Below, piece by piece: positions 12,801-21,240 of a stretch of DNA of 64,000 bases (position 1 is the stretch's first letter; the number at the start of each line of letters is the position of its first letter). The stretch comes from Mermis nigrescens (taxonomy: Eukaryota > Nematoda > Enoplea > Mermithida > Mermithidae). The stretch lies in the NCBI GenBank assembly GCA_036768485.1, contig JAVLUZ010000608.1:136501-200500 (forward strand). The letters run 5' to 3'. The translations under genes and the position numbers were made by a program. Below the pieces are notes generated by a model, which searched no databases, had not been told where the DNA came from, and was given only the letters and a program-made list of their open reading frames with translations.

Positions 12801-15283
12801 CAAATTTAAACATTGTAAATTGAATCTAATGCAGTTTAAACGGGCCTCGCTGAATCAGTGAATTCGTGACTGGTTTTGAGATGATGAATACATAAATGTT
12901 CCAACAAAGAAAATCTATGTTTTATTCATATTTTTCAACATTTTTTGTCTTAAAAATTTTCAGTTGTTTTCTATTTTTATTTACATATTATTTATCGATT
13001 CTCCCCTTTTAATGGCCTTCGTTTGTTCCACATTTTTTCTTATCATTTTTTGTTGTGTTTGCGTTTAATTTTTTAGCCAAGGACTTGAATACCTTTTTTT
13101 CTACATATTAGTTTACGAATGATGCGATTTCAGTTTTTTTAACTTTGTTAAAAATGTTAAATTTCAAATTTTTCAATCCTCTGATTCTTGCTGCAGTGAT
13201 GGACAAATGAATTTATTACAATAATGGCTAAGCGGCTTAAAATGTTCAAATGCCATTCGCTATAAATTGACTCATTATAGACCAATATAAATGTCTTTAA
13301 AGTTTAAACTGAATTTATAAAAGGAAAAATAAAAAAATTATATGTAAGAAAAATTTAAACAATTACCTACATATGTGTGTTTACATATTGTCAGAATTGG
13401 GTGGAAACATTATCAGAATCTGTGCCCATGAACTAGGATTTTTTTTGTCATTTATTTTCTCAAGAATAGGATCTCTAAAATTTTTATCCTAGTTTTCTTG
13501 TGGTAAAGTGTAAACTTTAAAGTGAGCATACGGACATGCATTAACTTACAATTTACGTCATTTTGTTACATTTAATGTTTTACAAAATTTTTAAGTTCTT
13601 GAGAAATGTTGTGTAAATTGAAGTTAGAGTCTGATTTGTCTATGTTATTCTACTTTACACCTTTTCTAACGTTATACTCAATTATTCGACCATTTTGTGC
13701 ATTTTTTGCGACCGAAAACGATTACGACGTTGTGCTGATCGATACGGCCGGTCGCATGCAAGATAACGAACCGCTGATGCGTGCGTTGGCTAAGGTTTGT
13801 TTGCACGTCCTGCATTTGAGCTTTTAGCAAATTAAAAAGTGTAAAGTGCAGCTTAACTTCAATGTAAAGTGTTATTTAAATGTTACAGTGCAATTATTGT
13901 ACGAATAGCATTTTTGTTTACCCTTTCTGATTAATTAATGAATAAATTTATAATTAGTGATATGTTTGTTTACACTTATCACCAATTAATTAAGAAAATA
14001 TATCGTTAGTAATATATTCGTTTACACTTTTTAAAAATTATTTAAGTTGATTCGCGTCAACTCGCCCGATTTAGTGTTGTTCGTCGGCGAGGCTTTGGTG
14101 GGCAACGAGGCGGTCGATCAATTGACCAAATTTAATCAAGCTTTGGCCGACCATGCCGGGGCTGATAAGGAGAGCCGTTTGATTGACGGCATCGTTTTGA
14201 CTAAATTCGACACCATAGATGATAAGGTTATTGATAAGGCGAAATTTATTTTCGTGGGCGAAAAATTGAGTGGGCCAAGGTGGAATTTCGGTTATCAGAA
14301 TCACTAAACGTACCATCCTGCCGAATCTCATGTGTAGTTGTAACGAGTTTTACGTTACACTACTTTACACTGCGCAGTGAATTTCGAAATATATACCATC
14401 GTGCCGAATCTTGCACAACTGTTTTTTATTTTACACGACTTTACACTATGCAGTGAAATTCGAAAAAATGTAGTTACCTGCTGAATCATATGCGCAGATG
14501 TGAGTCTTACTTTACACTACGCTATCAATTTCAAAAAATCTATTCATCCTGCTGAATCTCTTGCGTATACATGTAAACAATTACTTTACACTGCGCGATG
14601 AGTTTTTAAAAAATATATATTATCCTGCTGAATCTCATGTGTAGATGTAACGATTTTCACTTTACACCACTTTGCACTGCTTAGTGAATCGCAAGGTATA
14701 TATAGAATCGAAAACATATGTATCTTTTTATTATCTTTATTTAGTGGGGTAGCATTGTCAGCTGGAATTTAGCAGCTTGGAATTTCAGGAAGGTGACAGC
14801 TTGCTATCGGGGGAAGGGTATTTAACCTTCTTTTTCTGGCAAAAATATAAAAAAGCGCTTAAAAATGATTCAAAAACGCAAAGTTTTGCCGGAAATCGGG
14901 GAAACATAAAAATCTTGGACTTTTAGGGGTAGGTGTGACTAATTTCTGGGTGAAGGATACCGATTTCCCTCTTTTGTATTTACAATTATCGGCTAAAACA
15001 TCTTTGTCCTATACTTATAACTACGAGTATTTGCCCAAAAATCGGGAATTTGAGAGGCTGAAAGATTTCCGTCCTTTAAAGAGATTTTTATTCCATTTTG
15101 TCATTCAATTAAATACGCAGATTTAGCCGAAAATAATTGCGAAATATTGATTTTTAGGTCGGAGCCGCCGTTTCTATGGCTTATATTACGGGCCAACCAA
15201 TAGTCTTTGTGGGCACTGGTCAAACGTACGCCGATTTGAAGAGTCTAAACGCCAATGCAGTAGTACACGCCTTGCTGAAATGA
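492..15283 (+). CDS. SRPRA: Signal recognition particle receptor alpha subunit (docking protein), 3' part of gene, 10 exons
   Basis: SRPRA is the ER-membrane GTPase that docks the SRP-ribosome complex and hands it to the translocon. From 4870 on, the exons form one consistent frame ending at the TGA at 15281-15283: 4870-4994, 8418-8548, 9837-9923, 11103-11275, 12534-12726, 13709-13794, 14047-14226, 15158-15283. These give about 366 residues that include the whole NG domain. Family signatures are the P-loop [46 protein letters not shown] and VGTGQTY. Two further linker exons lie at about 492-829 and 2715/2731-2896. The N-terminal SRX (longin) domain is absent, so the first exons are left of the window. 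The loop after LHP is shorter than I expect from fly or human SRPRA. Recognition of the family is by motif; gene boundaries between exons a and b are uncertain. Confidence 0.95.
830..2714. other. SRPRA intron a-b
   Basis: Apart from the family C MITE at 1450-1670, this is T-rich DNA without a gene. Short ORFs here are low-complexity Phe/Ile strings from T-runs. Confidence 0.7.
1450..1670. mobile_element. Family C MITE copy 1 (CATACATGTAA ends)
   Basis: A 221-bp GC-richer block in an AT-rich SRPRA intron with ends CATACATGTAA and TTACATGTAT. It is flanked by a perfect 8-bp direct repeat GTCATGCC (1442-1449 and 1671-1678), read as the target-site duplication. The interior has homopurine/homopyrimidine runs (GGGTGGGAATGGGGG, CCCCCTTCCCC) and no coding capacity. 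Family C relatives lie near 32741 and 60741. Confidence 0.7.
2715..2896 (+). CDS. SRPRA: SRPRA exon b (linker)
   Basis: Linker exon. The frame containing EGRRWDFSG and ALLDFSK corresponds to the family stretch around a Trp followed by LDYS. The acceptor is either the CAG at 2712-2714, which needs phase 1 from exon a, or the AG at 2729-2730, which needs phase 2. The phase-2 choice fits the stronger exon a donor, so the true start may be 2731. The donor GTTAGT follows the codon for Asn at 2894-2896, giving phase 0 for the next exon. Confidence 0.75.
2897..4869. other. SRPRA intron b-c
   Basis: Begins directly with a cluster of GTGTAAAGT motifs (2901-3075), the same short motif that recurs in other introns of both genes. 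A SINE occupies 3940-4203. The rest is AT-rich with nothing further recognised. Confidence 0.7.
3940..4203 (-). mobile_element. tRNA-derived SINE
   Basis: On the minus strand the head has an A-box-like GCCGAGTGGT and a B-box GGTTCGAAACC at tRNA-like spacing, both parts of an RNA polymerase III promoter, and resembles a Ser/Leu-type tRNA. A body of about 190 bp follows that I do not recognise as a named SINE domain. Perfect 12-bp direct repeats ATAGGGTCTTTA flank it (3928-3939 and 4204-4215), as expected for target-primed insertion. Confidence 0.8.
4870..4994 (+). CDS. SRPRA: SRPRA exon c (acidic linker)
   Basis: Starts after TCTCGCAG with AAA AAT ATG. It encodes a Ser/Asp/Glu-rich stretch ([15 protein letters not shown]) matching the SSSDDEG acidic patch that precedes the N domain in this family. 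No GT occurs between the end of the acidic run and the in-frame stop at 5044, so the donor is not canonical. The protein joins best at SY-KP, which puts the splice inside a 7-bp direct repeat AGCTATA shared by the end of this exon (4993-4999) and the start of exon d (8416-8422). Taking the AG acceptor gives a CT-AG intron. Confidence 0.8.
5045..5250. repeat. Minisatellite, GGTATACTGTGATAG-like unit
   Basis: About five degenerate copies of a unit containing TATACTGTGATAG, spaced irregularly at about 40-65 bases. It starts directly after the in-frame stop that follows SRPRA exon c. No function seen. Confidence 0.6.
5701..5890 (+). mobile_element. hAT-like MITE, family E copy 1
   Basis: A 190-bp element starting CAGTGGCGGATCCAGG and ending CCGCCTTTG, flanked by a perfect 8-bp duplication AGGTGGAC (5693-5700, 5891-5898). 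The CAGTGGCGGAT end and the 8-bp duplication are typical of hAT non-autonomous elements. The inside is rich in G and C runs and non-coding. Confidence 0.85.
8020..8193 (+). mobile_element. MITE family F copy 1
   Basis: A 174-bp element with ends CAGGTACGTATC and GCTACGTGCCTG, flanked by a perfect 8-bp duplication GCCTGGGC (8012-8019, 8194-8201). Related copies: 40183-40362, and a truncated one inside the hAT relic at 24024-24818. hAT-like by end sequence and duplication length. Confidence 0.85.
8273..8340. mobile_element. Truncated Tc1-type MITE end (family G)
   Basis: AGTGCTCGCCGC followed by AAGAACCGATTGAGTTTAT matches the terminal repeat of the full-length family G elements at 11639-12110 and 39076-39551. 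Only one terminal repeat is present, so this is a fragment or solo end. Confidence 0.65.
8418..8548 (+). CDS. SRPRA: SRPRA exon d (start of N domain)
   Basis: Encodes [15 protein letters not shown], the helix that opens the N domain, then LDKMKEHLI. The acceptor TTCGCAG is canonical in form and the donor GTGTGT follows ATA-G, so the Ala codon of IAKNV is split with exon e. Phase is consistent on both sides if exon c ends in AG at 4994. Confidence 0.9.
8549..9836. other. SRPRA intron d-e
   Basis: Contains a family A MITE at 8695-8926. The rest is AT-rich intron; the ORFs in it are spurious. Confidence 0.7.
8695..8926 (+). mobile_element. MITE family A copy (imperfect target duplication)
   Basis: Family A body with the hallmark phrases TTTTTAAAGGTCAAAAAATGG and CACTATCCATTAGCATC, right end CACGCCCACGTGTG. 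Flanks GTCGTATA and ATCGTATA differ at one base. The left end is degraded. Confidence 0.75.
9837..9923 (+). CDS. SRPRA: SRPRA exon e (N domain helices)
   Basis: Short exon between a TTTTAG acceptor and a GTACGC donor. It encodes [17 protein letters not shown], equivalent to the [17 protein letters not shown] helix of animal SRPRA, then [10 protein letters not shown]. It keeps the frame with both neighbours (phase 1 at each end). Confidence 0.93.
9924..11102. other. SRPRA intron e-f
   Basis: AT-rich intron. Towards its end (10860-11100) GTAAACAA and GTGTAAAC motifs recur. No gene or element recognised. Confidence 0.6.
11103..11275 (+). CDS. SRPRA: SRPRA exon f (P-loop, G1)
   Basis: Carries the end of the N domain ([17 protein letters not shown]) and the start of the GTPase domain with the P-loop [13 protein letters not shown], which binds the phosphates of GTP. 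Acceptor GCTCAAG and donor GTACAA are canonical. It ends in phase 0 after the Lys of NLAK and joins exon g without gap or insertion relative to the family. Confidence 0.96.
11639..12110. mobile_element. Tc1-type MITE with long inverted repeats, family G copy 1
   Basis: A 472-bp element starting CAGTGCTCGCC with long imperfect terminal inverted repeats (about 100 bp each: AATAAAGAACCGATTG at the left, its complement at the right), flanked by TA on both sides. The CAGTGCT end and TA target are Tc1/mariner features. No transposase. A palindromic ATATGCATATG sits in the middle. Confidence 0.85.
12210..12530. repeat. Minisatellite with CTTTACACCTTGAAACTT unit
   Basis: Five or more degenerate units of about 50 bases, each with a CTTTACAC(C)TTGAAA core, ending just before SRPRA exon g. 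Confidence 0.6.
12534..12726 (+). CDS. SRPRA: SRPRA exon g (insertion box, [11 protein letters not shown])
   Basis: Starts with ATA ACG TTT TGG after ATTAAAG and encodes ITFWLNEN, then [18 protein letters not shown], the I-box/G2 region that contacts the SRP GTPase, and [10 protein letters not shown]. The segment after LHP is GMVSLYEQ, several residues shorter than the corresponding fly and human loops. The donor is GTAAAA after TTT-G, leaving a split Ala codon. Confidence 0.95.
12727..13708. other. SRPRA intron g-h
   Basis: AT-rich intron without recognised elements. It begins with a canonical GTAAAA donor but the best-supported 3' end is TTTTTTG, not AG. Confidence 0.65.
13709..13794 (+). 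CDS. SRPRA: SRPRA exon h (G3, DTAGRMQDN)
   Basis: Encodes [28 protein letters not shown], with the G3 motif DTAG that senses the gamma phosphate. The donor GTTTGT is canonical. The upstream boundary is odd: family length is kept only if the exon starts at 13709, directly after TTTTTTG, so the intron would end in TG rather than AG. A canonical AG at 13626-13627 is in frame but would add 27 mostly hydrophobic residues inside a conserved core. Confidence 0.9.
14047..14226 (+). CDS. SRPRA: SRPRA exon i (G4, TKFD)
   Basis: Encodes [20 protein letters not shown] and [19 protein letters not shown] is the G4 guanine-specificity motif of the SRP-type GTPases. Acceptor TTTAAG, donor GTTATT, phase 0 at both ends, 60 codons. 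Among the best conserved parts of the protein. Confidence 0.97.
14227..15157. other. SRPRA intron i-j
   Basis: Starts with a short gap, then the five-copy minisatellite; the second half (14750-15157) is unassigned. Confidence 0.65.
14311..14700. repeat. Minisatellite, about 80-bp unit, 5 copies
   Basis: Five copies of a unit with CATCCTGCTGAATCTCATG, then a run containing ACTTTACACTGCGCAGTGAAT. The copies are 70-85% alike by eye. It lies early in the last SRPRA intron and again carries the CTTTACAC motif. Confidence 0.8.
15158..15283 (+). CDS. SRPRA: SRPRA exon j (last coding exon)
   Basis: Starts after TGATTTTTAG with [12 protein letters not shown], then [14 protein letters not shown], containing the G5 motif, and ends in HALLK followed by TGA. 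This matches the usual C-terminus of the family to within a residue or so. The 3'UTR follows directly. Confidence 0.97.
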   Translation, partial: VGAAVSMAYITGQPIVFVGTGQTYADLKSLNANAVVHALLK

Positions 15284-17149
15284 AGCGATTCCCGCTCAAA
15301 CCTGACTTTGTGACCCCCCTTTTCAATTTTTTACATAAAAATTTTATTTCCACGTAAATTTTGCCTAAATTTTCATATTTTTCTTGAGCAAATTTCCTCC
15401 TATTCGCTCGGGAATTACGTTGGTTGTTTTATACGTGAGCCCGTTGACTTGGCGCTATTAGCTTCTTATATATAACGCTCGCGCTTCAATTTTGTCTGTG
15501 GAATTATAATTGAATTATTGGTGGCTTTAAAGTACGGGAATTTGTTTGAAAAATTAGGCTAAGCTAAAACAATTCTCAACATTTTAATTTTTGCGAAATA
15601 AATATGATTTTCGGGTGTTTCGAGCAAAATCTTTAGCAAAAATGTTGCGCGAAGAATTTTTTTATTTTCTAAAATTCGGTTCTGTTATCTTACTTAAGGG
15701 TTTCGGTTTAGGCTTAGTTTTGTGCATTCAGCAAATTTTTTTCCAATCTTCACTTAGGCTTAGAACATGTCTGGCACCAATCTGAATCCTCAAGCAAGGT
15801 TTAAACCATGAAAATGGTGTAAAAAAATTATGATGATAAAAGTTGATAGATAAAAAAATTTAACAATATATCAATTAAAATTTTTTTTTCCCTTTTTTGC
15901 TCCTTTTTCAACATTTTTCTCAAAGATCTATGCTCAAAATACCCAAAAATCATGTTTTTTGAAACAAATCAAAATGTCGAAGATTGTTTCTTATGAATCG
16001 CTTTACACTGCTCCGTATTCTTTACTTTTGAGCTACATCAATCCGTGTATAAGGCGCTTTTTGTAACTTGTTTGTTCAAAGTCGTTACGAAGATCTTGGC
16101 ATTCTGCCAAAAATCGCTGATGGCTCGATTTGTTTTTGGGTACTCATTGTAAAGCGTATGGACACAGTGTAATAGTTAAATCCGATGAGGTTAACGTATG
16201 CCAGTGTTTCCGCTATCCTATTTGTTTACACAGTGCACTTGAACAAATTAATAATTAAAGAATAAAATTTAAAAAATAAAGAAAACAAAGAAAATCTCAA
16301 ACATTGATGGAGGGAAGTAGACTGACTATCTCCTTGAATCCTAAACCCGTGAAGCCAGGCGATCAATTAATATTGACTTTAAATTAATAAAATTTCGATG
16401 ATAATCTCTTCTTTACACTGTAAACCTTATGCCCAAGCTAAGAATCGTGGAGTTGCTTAGTTTGAATCGTTTTTTAGATTAGATTCATGTTTTTCAGTTT
16501 TTTACTCAAGAAAAGTCACCTCAAATTTTTGACGAGGGCCCCGCTTTGAGCATTCAATGTTTGCCGACGATGTCGCTGGTGTAAAGTGTTGTTTAAACTA
16601 AACTGTTGAGTGTTTAAGTTCATTATTAGTTTCCGCTCATATCGTCGACTAATTTATCGATCGATCGATTTTATCCCTGCGTTGTGATATACATATGTGC
16701 TTACGTATTACTACTGACGTCATTTTTTATAGAGTAATCGTCGTACATCGGAATATAAATCAATGTGTTTCAAAGAACCTTGTGCATAAAAATTATATTT
16801 TTATTGTTTAAAACCTAGAGTGATACCATTTAGCGTGCTAAAATTATATTTCTCTCGTTTATTGTTCTATTTTCATTTAACTTTATTTTTTATTTTATTC
16901 TGTTTTTTCGTTGTTTACAAAATCATGTTTTCAGTGTAAATCTGCCTCTAGTCGACCTACATTGATTAGATAATTTTGTCTGCTTCGGACAAGGTTCCGT
17001 GAAATGATTATACATAGTTGGGTACTCGTTCCGTGCGTTCTTTCTCTCTGTCGTTACTGGTTAATATGCGGCTTTGGTAGTAAAAATTTTATTTTTTGGT
17101 TAAATTGTCATACTTTAGTCTATACATGTGTTGACATGCATTATTTTTA
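15284..17149. other. Intergenic: SRPRA 3'UTR and unassigned
   Basis: Presumed SRPRA 3'UTR up to about 15,620, then AT-rich DNA with scattered CTTTACAC and GTGTAAAG motifs (15,990-16,620). No gene seen on either strand. Confidence 0.6.
15597..15602 (+). terminator. Possible SRPRA polyadenylation signal
   Basis: AATAAA about 314 bases after the SRPRA stop, the first clear copy of this hexamer in the AT-rich tail. Position is plausible for a 3'UTR, but the hexamer is common by chance in sequence this AT-rich. Confidence 0.4.
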
Positions 17150-17287
17150 GCGCTCGAATAGACCAGTTTCTGGTCAATTTGAAGCACTTTTGAAGAAAAT
17201 TTTCAATTTTTATCCGTTTTTCGCCTTTATTTTGCCTCATTTTCCCCACTAAAAATTTTCCATTTCTCTATTTCGAAGGGTCAGGCA
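17150..17287 (+). repeat. Family H repeat, copy 1
   Basis: AT-rich block with the phrase TTTCTGGTCAATTTGAAGCA and TTTTGCCTCATTTTCCC, shared with blocks at about 18297-18522, 29107-29385 and 49326-49620. It ends in GTCAGGCAGGCAGGAC, where a family A MITE is inserted. Dispersed repeat of unknown class. Confidence 0.6.
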
Positions 17288-17295
17288 GGCAGGAC

Positions 17296-17565
17296 CATAC
17301 GTGGGCAGCAAGAAAATTCTGGGGGGGGGGGTGTGCAAGATTTTTGAAGGTCAAAAAATGACCTTAAAGATGGTGGTATGGCGATAAAAACAACATTTTT
17401 CGACGTTTCTCATCAAGCACTATCCATCGGCATCAAAAAATTGCGAAAAAAGCGAAAAAAAATTTTAAAAATTGAATTCTGGGGGTATTTCGATTTTCGA
17501 TTTCTGGGGGGTATTTTGGTTTCTGGGGGTTGCATACCTCCCCAAACCCCCCACGCCCAGGTGTG
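17296..17565 (+). mobile_element. MITE family A, copy 1
   Basis: A 270-bp element with left end CATACGTGGGCAGC and right end CACGCCCAGGTGTG, flanked by a perfect 8-bp duplication GGCAGGAC (17288-17295, 17566-17573). The ends form a short imperfect inverted repeat (CAyACrTGGGC). The body has TTTTTGAAGGTCAAAAAATG, CACTATCCATCGGCATC and TTGCGAAAAAAGCG. No coding capacity. Confidence 0.9.
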
Positions 17566-17573
17566 GGCAGGAC

Positions 17574-17841
17574 CATAGGTGGGCAGCATTTAAATACTGG
17601 GGGGTTGCAATTGAAAGGTCAAAAAATGATCTTAAAATGGTGGTATGGCGAAAAACACGTTCTTCATCGAGCACTATCCATTGGCATCAAAACATTGCGG
17701 AAAAAACCAAAAAAAATTCAAAAAATTGAATTCCGGTGGGGGTATTTTGGTTTCTCGGGGGAGTGCATACCCCCAAACCCCCTACCACGCCCAGGTGTGC
17801 ACTGTACACCCCTCCCTAACCCCCTCCCACGCCCGCGTGTG
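17574..17841 (+). mobile_element. MITE family A, copy 2, in tandem
   Basis: A second family A copy starting immediately after the duplication of copy 1 (CATAGGTGGGCAGC), ending CACGCCCGCGTGTG, followed by GTCAGGAC, one base different from GGCAGGAC. It looks like an insertion into the target duplication of the first copy. Confidence 0.75.
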
Positions 17842-18296
17842 GTCAGGACCCCCAGCCCCTTCCCTCACGTGTATGACTGCTTACGAGTACGACTATACAC
17901 GGGCAGCAACCACCACCAAATTCTGGGGTTCCGTTGGGATAAAATTGCCCAAAATAGCACCAAAAATTCAATTTTGAGGGTCTATCGATTTTGGGGAAGG
18001 TGTGGGAGGTCCGCCGGATTCTGAGAATCCAGCCATACCACAGATGCACAGCATAACCGATTTAAGGAGGGTGGCTAGCATACCTGAGCGTAGGGAGTTT
18101 GGGGTATGCACCCCCAGAATTCAATTTTTGAATTTTTGTTGTTGTTTTTTCACAATGTTCCGATGTCTATGGATAGTTCTCGATGAGAAACGTTGAAAAA
18201 TGACGTTTTTTGCCATTATTACAATTTTTGAGGCCATTTTTTTACTTAAAATAATCTTGCACCCCCCTCCCCGCAGAGCTTTCGTGCCGCCCACCT

Positions 18297-18522
18297 ATGG
18301 TGGCTAGCCGAAATGGGGGGTCAAAATTGGACTTTTTGAGCCAAAATGACCTCAAAAATTGATGTAAGCGCTACAATAGCGTTAAAACTACGTTACTAAA
18401 GAGTTTCTGGTCAATTTAAGGCAGTTTTGAAGAGAATTTTCAATTTTCATCCTTCTTTTGCCTTCATTTAGCATCATTTTCCCAAAAAACATTTTTTTTC
18501 ATTCATTATGGTGGGACGTCAG
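18297..18522 (+). repeat. Family H repeat, copy 2
   Basis: Shares TTTCTGGTCAATTTAAGGCA and the Ala/Thr-rich T-run tail with copy 1 and, like copy 1, ends in GTCAGGCAGGAC next to a family A MITE, so the H+A composite may have moved as a unit. Confidence 0.6.
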
Positions 18523-18529
18523 GCAGGAC

Positions 18530-18763
18530 CATAATTGGGCAGCACCAAAATTTTGGGGAGGGGTGTAAGGTTTTTCGATGGTTGAGACATGGTCTTAAAA
18601 ATGGTGGTATGGCAAAAAGACCATTTTTTTCATTGAGCACTAACCATTGGCATCAAAAAATTGCGAAAAAAACAAAAATTCCAGAAATTGAACTCTGGTG
18701 GGGTATTCGGCCTTTTGGGGGGGGGGGGTGTAAACTCACCAAACCCCCCCACGCCTATGTCTG
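18530..18763 (+). mobile_element. MITE family A, copy 3
   Basis: Left end CATAATTGGGCAGC, right end CACGCCTATGTCTG, flanked by a perfect 8-bp duplication GGCAGGAC (18522-18529, 18764-18771). Same body as the other family A copies. Confidence 0.88.
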
Positions 18764-18827
18764 GGCAGGACTCCCTCACCCACGTGCATGCCTTGTCCAG
18801 ACCCCCACGCCCATGTGTGGTTACGAC

Positions 18828-19050
18828 CACACATGGGCGTGGGGGTATGCACCCCCCCAGAAGTTGAAATACCTCCCCCCAGAAATCAAAATACCCTCCA
18901 GAATTCTAAATTTGAAATTTTTTTTGCTTTTTTAGCGATTTTTTGATGCCATTGGATAGTGCTCGATGAGAAACGTCGAAAAATGGTGTTTTTTCGCCAT
19001 GTGACTACTTTTAAGACCATTTTTTTACCTTTGAAAATTTTTTACCCCTC
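18828..19050 (-). mobile_element. MITE family A, copy 4 (reverse, end decayed)
   Basis: Reverse-oriented copy beginning CACACATGGGCGTG, head to head with another family A right end (CACGCCCATGTGTG, ending 18819). The 8 bases between them, GTTACGAC, would be the shared target sequence. The far end has lost the CCCACGTATG terminus. Confidence 0.65.
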
Positions 19051-21240
19051 TATGCATTCGTTTTTTACTGTGTTGGAAGGGCGATAATTGTTGCACCTGC
19101 ACTGTTACTACGACTCCCAAAACGTGTAGGTGCCGCCGCAATCGTCGAAGGGATTTGGAGATGACAACAATTTATCAAATGTCAAGATGGACGAAAAATT
19201 GCAGTGAGGACAAAAAAGCCATTGCTTTGACGCTTCTCTTTCAAACTATGCAATAACATGGAAAACTGCAAAAAATCGAAAAAATTTCAAAAAATCGAGT
19301 TCCCCAAGATGTATATATATGCATAGTTTTTGCGATCTTTTGATTCAAATAATTAGAGCTCGATGATAAACATCAAAAATGGCATTTTCTACGAGGTACC
19401 ATCGATTTTTCGGCATTCGCTGCCCATGTATACTCTGGCTGGACATGCATGTGAGGCATAGAGCAACCCGGTAGACCCCCCAGCTGACCCCTGAGAATTA
19501 AATTTATGGCGTGTTTTTGGGATTTCGATACTTTTACACCACCCAGAACCCCCAGAATTTAGCCGCTGCCCATGTATGGTTTAGAGTGTAGCCTATCCCC
19601 TCAAATGGATAAGTTAGAACTTTTTAGCAAAAAAAATAAGGGGAAGTGATAGCCGAACGTAGATGAAAATCAAAAAGTGTTTGAAATTGGCCAGAAACTG
19701 AACGTAGATTTTGAGGGCCTCGAAATATGCTTATCCTCCAGAATTTTCAATTCTTTGAAAACTCTAAGGAAATACGCCGTTTTAAGCGATTTTAGCGGTT
19801 TTTGTCCAAAACTGCCTTAACCCCAGACCGGCTGACTCTGTGCTACTACAAACCGACTAAGCTGCGCATTTTTGGCCTAAGCCTTGCGGCGTTGACCCCC
19901 CAGAATTGCTGCTTCCCCTGCAAAAAACTGTGTATCTGAATAATTTCCAGTTTTTCAGAAAATTCAAGAAAATATGCTGTTTTAAGCTTTTTTTATCGAA
20001 TTTTGTCTTTAAGTATAAATTTTTCGGCGCTTCACGCCGAATTATTATGTGTAAAGTAATATTTTGTCGGATTTCAGTGCATTTTTCCGAATGATCTTTC
20101 ATGTGTCTGGCACCGTTAGAAACGTTTGAAAATTATGTTCTTTATCAGTTACTCGTCGTTTTTATTCCAAAAAAGAGGTACCTACTTTAAAACAATTTCT
20201 GGGCTGATCCTCAGAATTCAGATGCAAGACGCATAAAGTCTGAGATGCCCGGAATCTAGAAGAGTCCCAGAATCATGCGTTCGTTTTTCTTGCGAGTTTT
20301 TGATGCCAATAAATTTCTCGCAGTTTTTGCCTCTACGATCTATTTTCCGCCACTTTTTGAACTTCAAAGTTTTTCTAATCCTGGAGAATTTATGAGCTAA
20401 TCGATAATAAAATAATAAATGTTAAATCGAGTAAATATACTTGTAAATATGAAATAAGTATAAATTTTATAATAAAAATAAAAAAATTAATTAAAAAGTA
20501 GGTATTATAATTAATATAGGTAATAAAATCATAAAATTAAAGTAAAAAGTCTATTTAATGTGTGATTAAAATATACCGCCTTCTAAGGGAGTCGCATTTT
20601 AACCCCGTATCAAATAATTTAGCGCATCACTGGCAAAATGCCAGGAATCGGAGGTCCGCTGCATGAGACGTGTATTTTCTTCTTTGAACTCGCGTGGAAT
20701 TGCGTTATACGGATGCCGGGTCTCTTGGCCGTCCTGCCATTCGTTTTTAGCGGCGTTCGAATGAGATTAGAAATAAACGGCGCTGACCATGGTGTTAATA
20801 TCGTTATATAATTTTACTCAATCGTAATTTGTATCTATTTATTACTATTATGAGCTTCTTCAATTGATAAAGCATTTTACTCCTGAGTAGTGTTCATATT
20901 GTGCATTTAATTGATTACAGCACAGTAGGTACTTTACATAGTCTTCTCTGCAGTCGATTCAGAGATCGTTGTCGATAACCAAGGTAGTTTATAGTATGCT
21001 TCACATAAATTCAGTCATAAATTTTTGAATATCTTCGACAACGATCTGACAGATTGCAATTACAGCATTGATCTGGTATATAACTCGTTACTCGGCTTAC
21101 TGTCGATGAAAATTCTCAAAGTTTAGGAGTTATGTGAAACAGACTATAATTGATCTCGTGTTAGTATAGCCTGTTCCATTTCAAACGGTCCATTTTCGCT
21201 TTACAGCTTTTTGCTCTATCATACTACTCTATGGTACAGC
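19051..21240. other. Intergenic, repeat debris
   Basis: Holds more CCCATGTATG-type MITE ends (about 19425 and 19570), a GGCGCTTCACGCC hairpin variant at 20026-20038 and a partly inverted sequence at 20930-21150 (GATCGTTGTCGA / TCGACAACGATC). No gene recognised. Confidence 0.55.

Noticed and set aside
13606..13708. Extended SRPRA exon h using the AG at 13626-13627
   Set aside because: Canonical and in frame, but adds 27 hydrophobic residues to a conserved GTPase core; kept only as an alternative.
17530..18024. 164-codon plus-strand ORF
   Set aside because: Lies wholly in two family A MITEs; Pro/Gly strings come from G and C runs.
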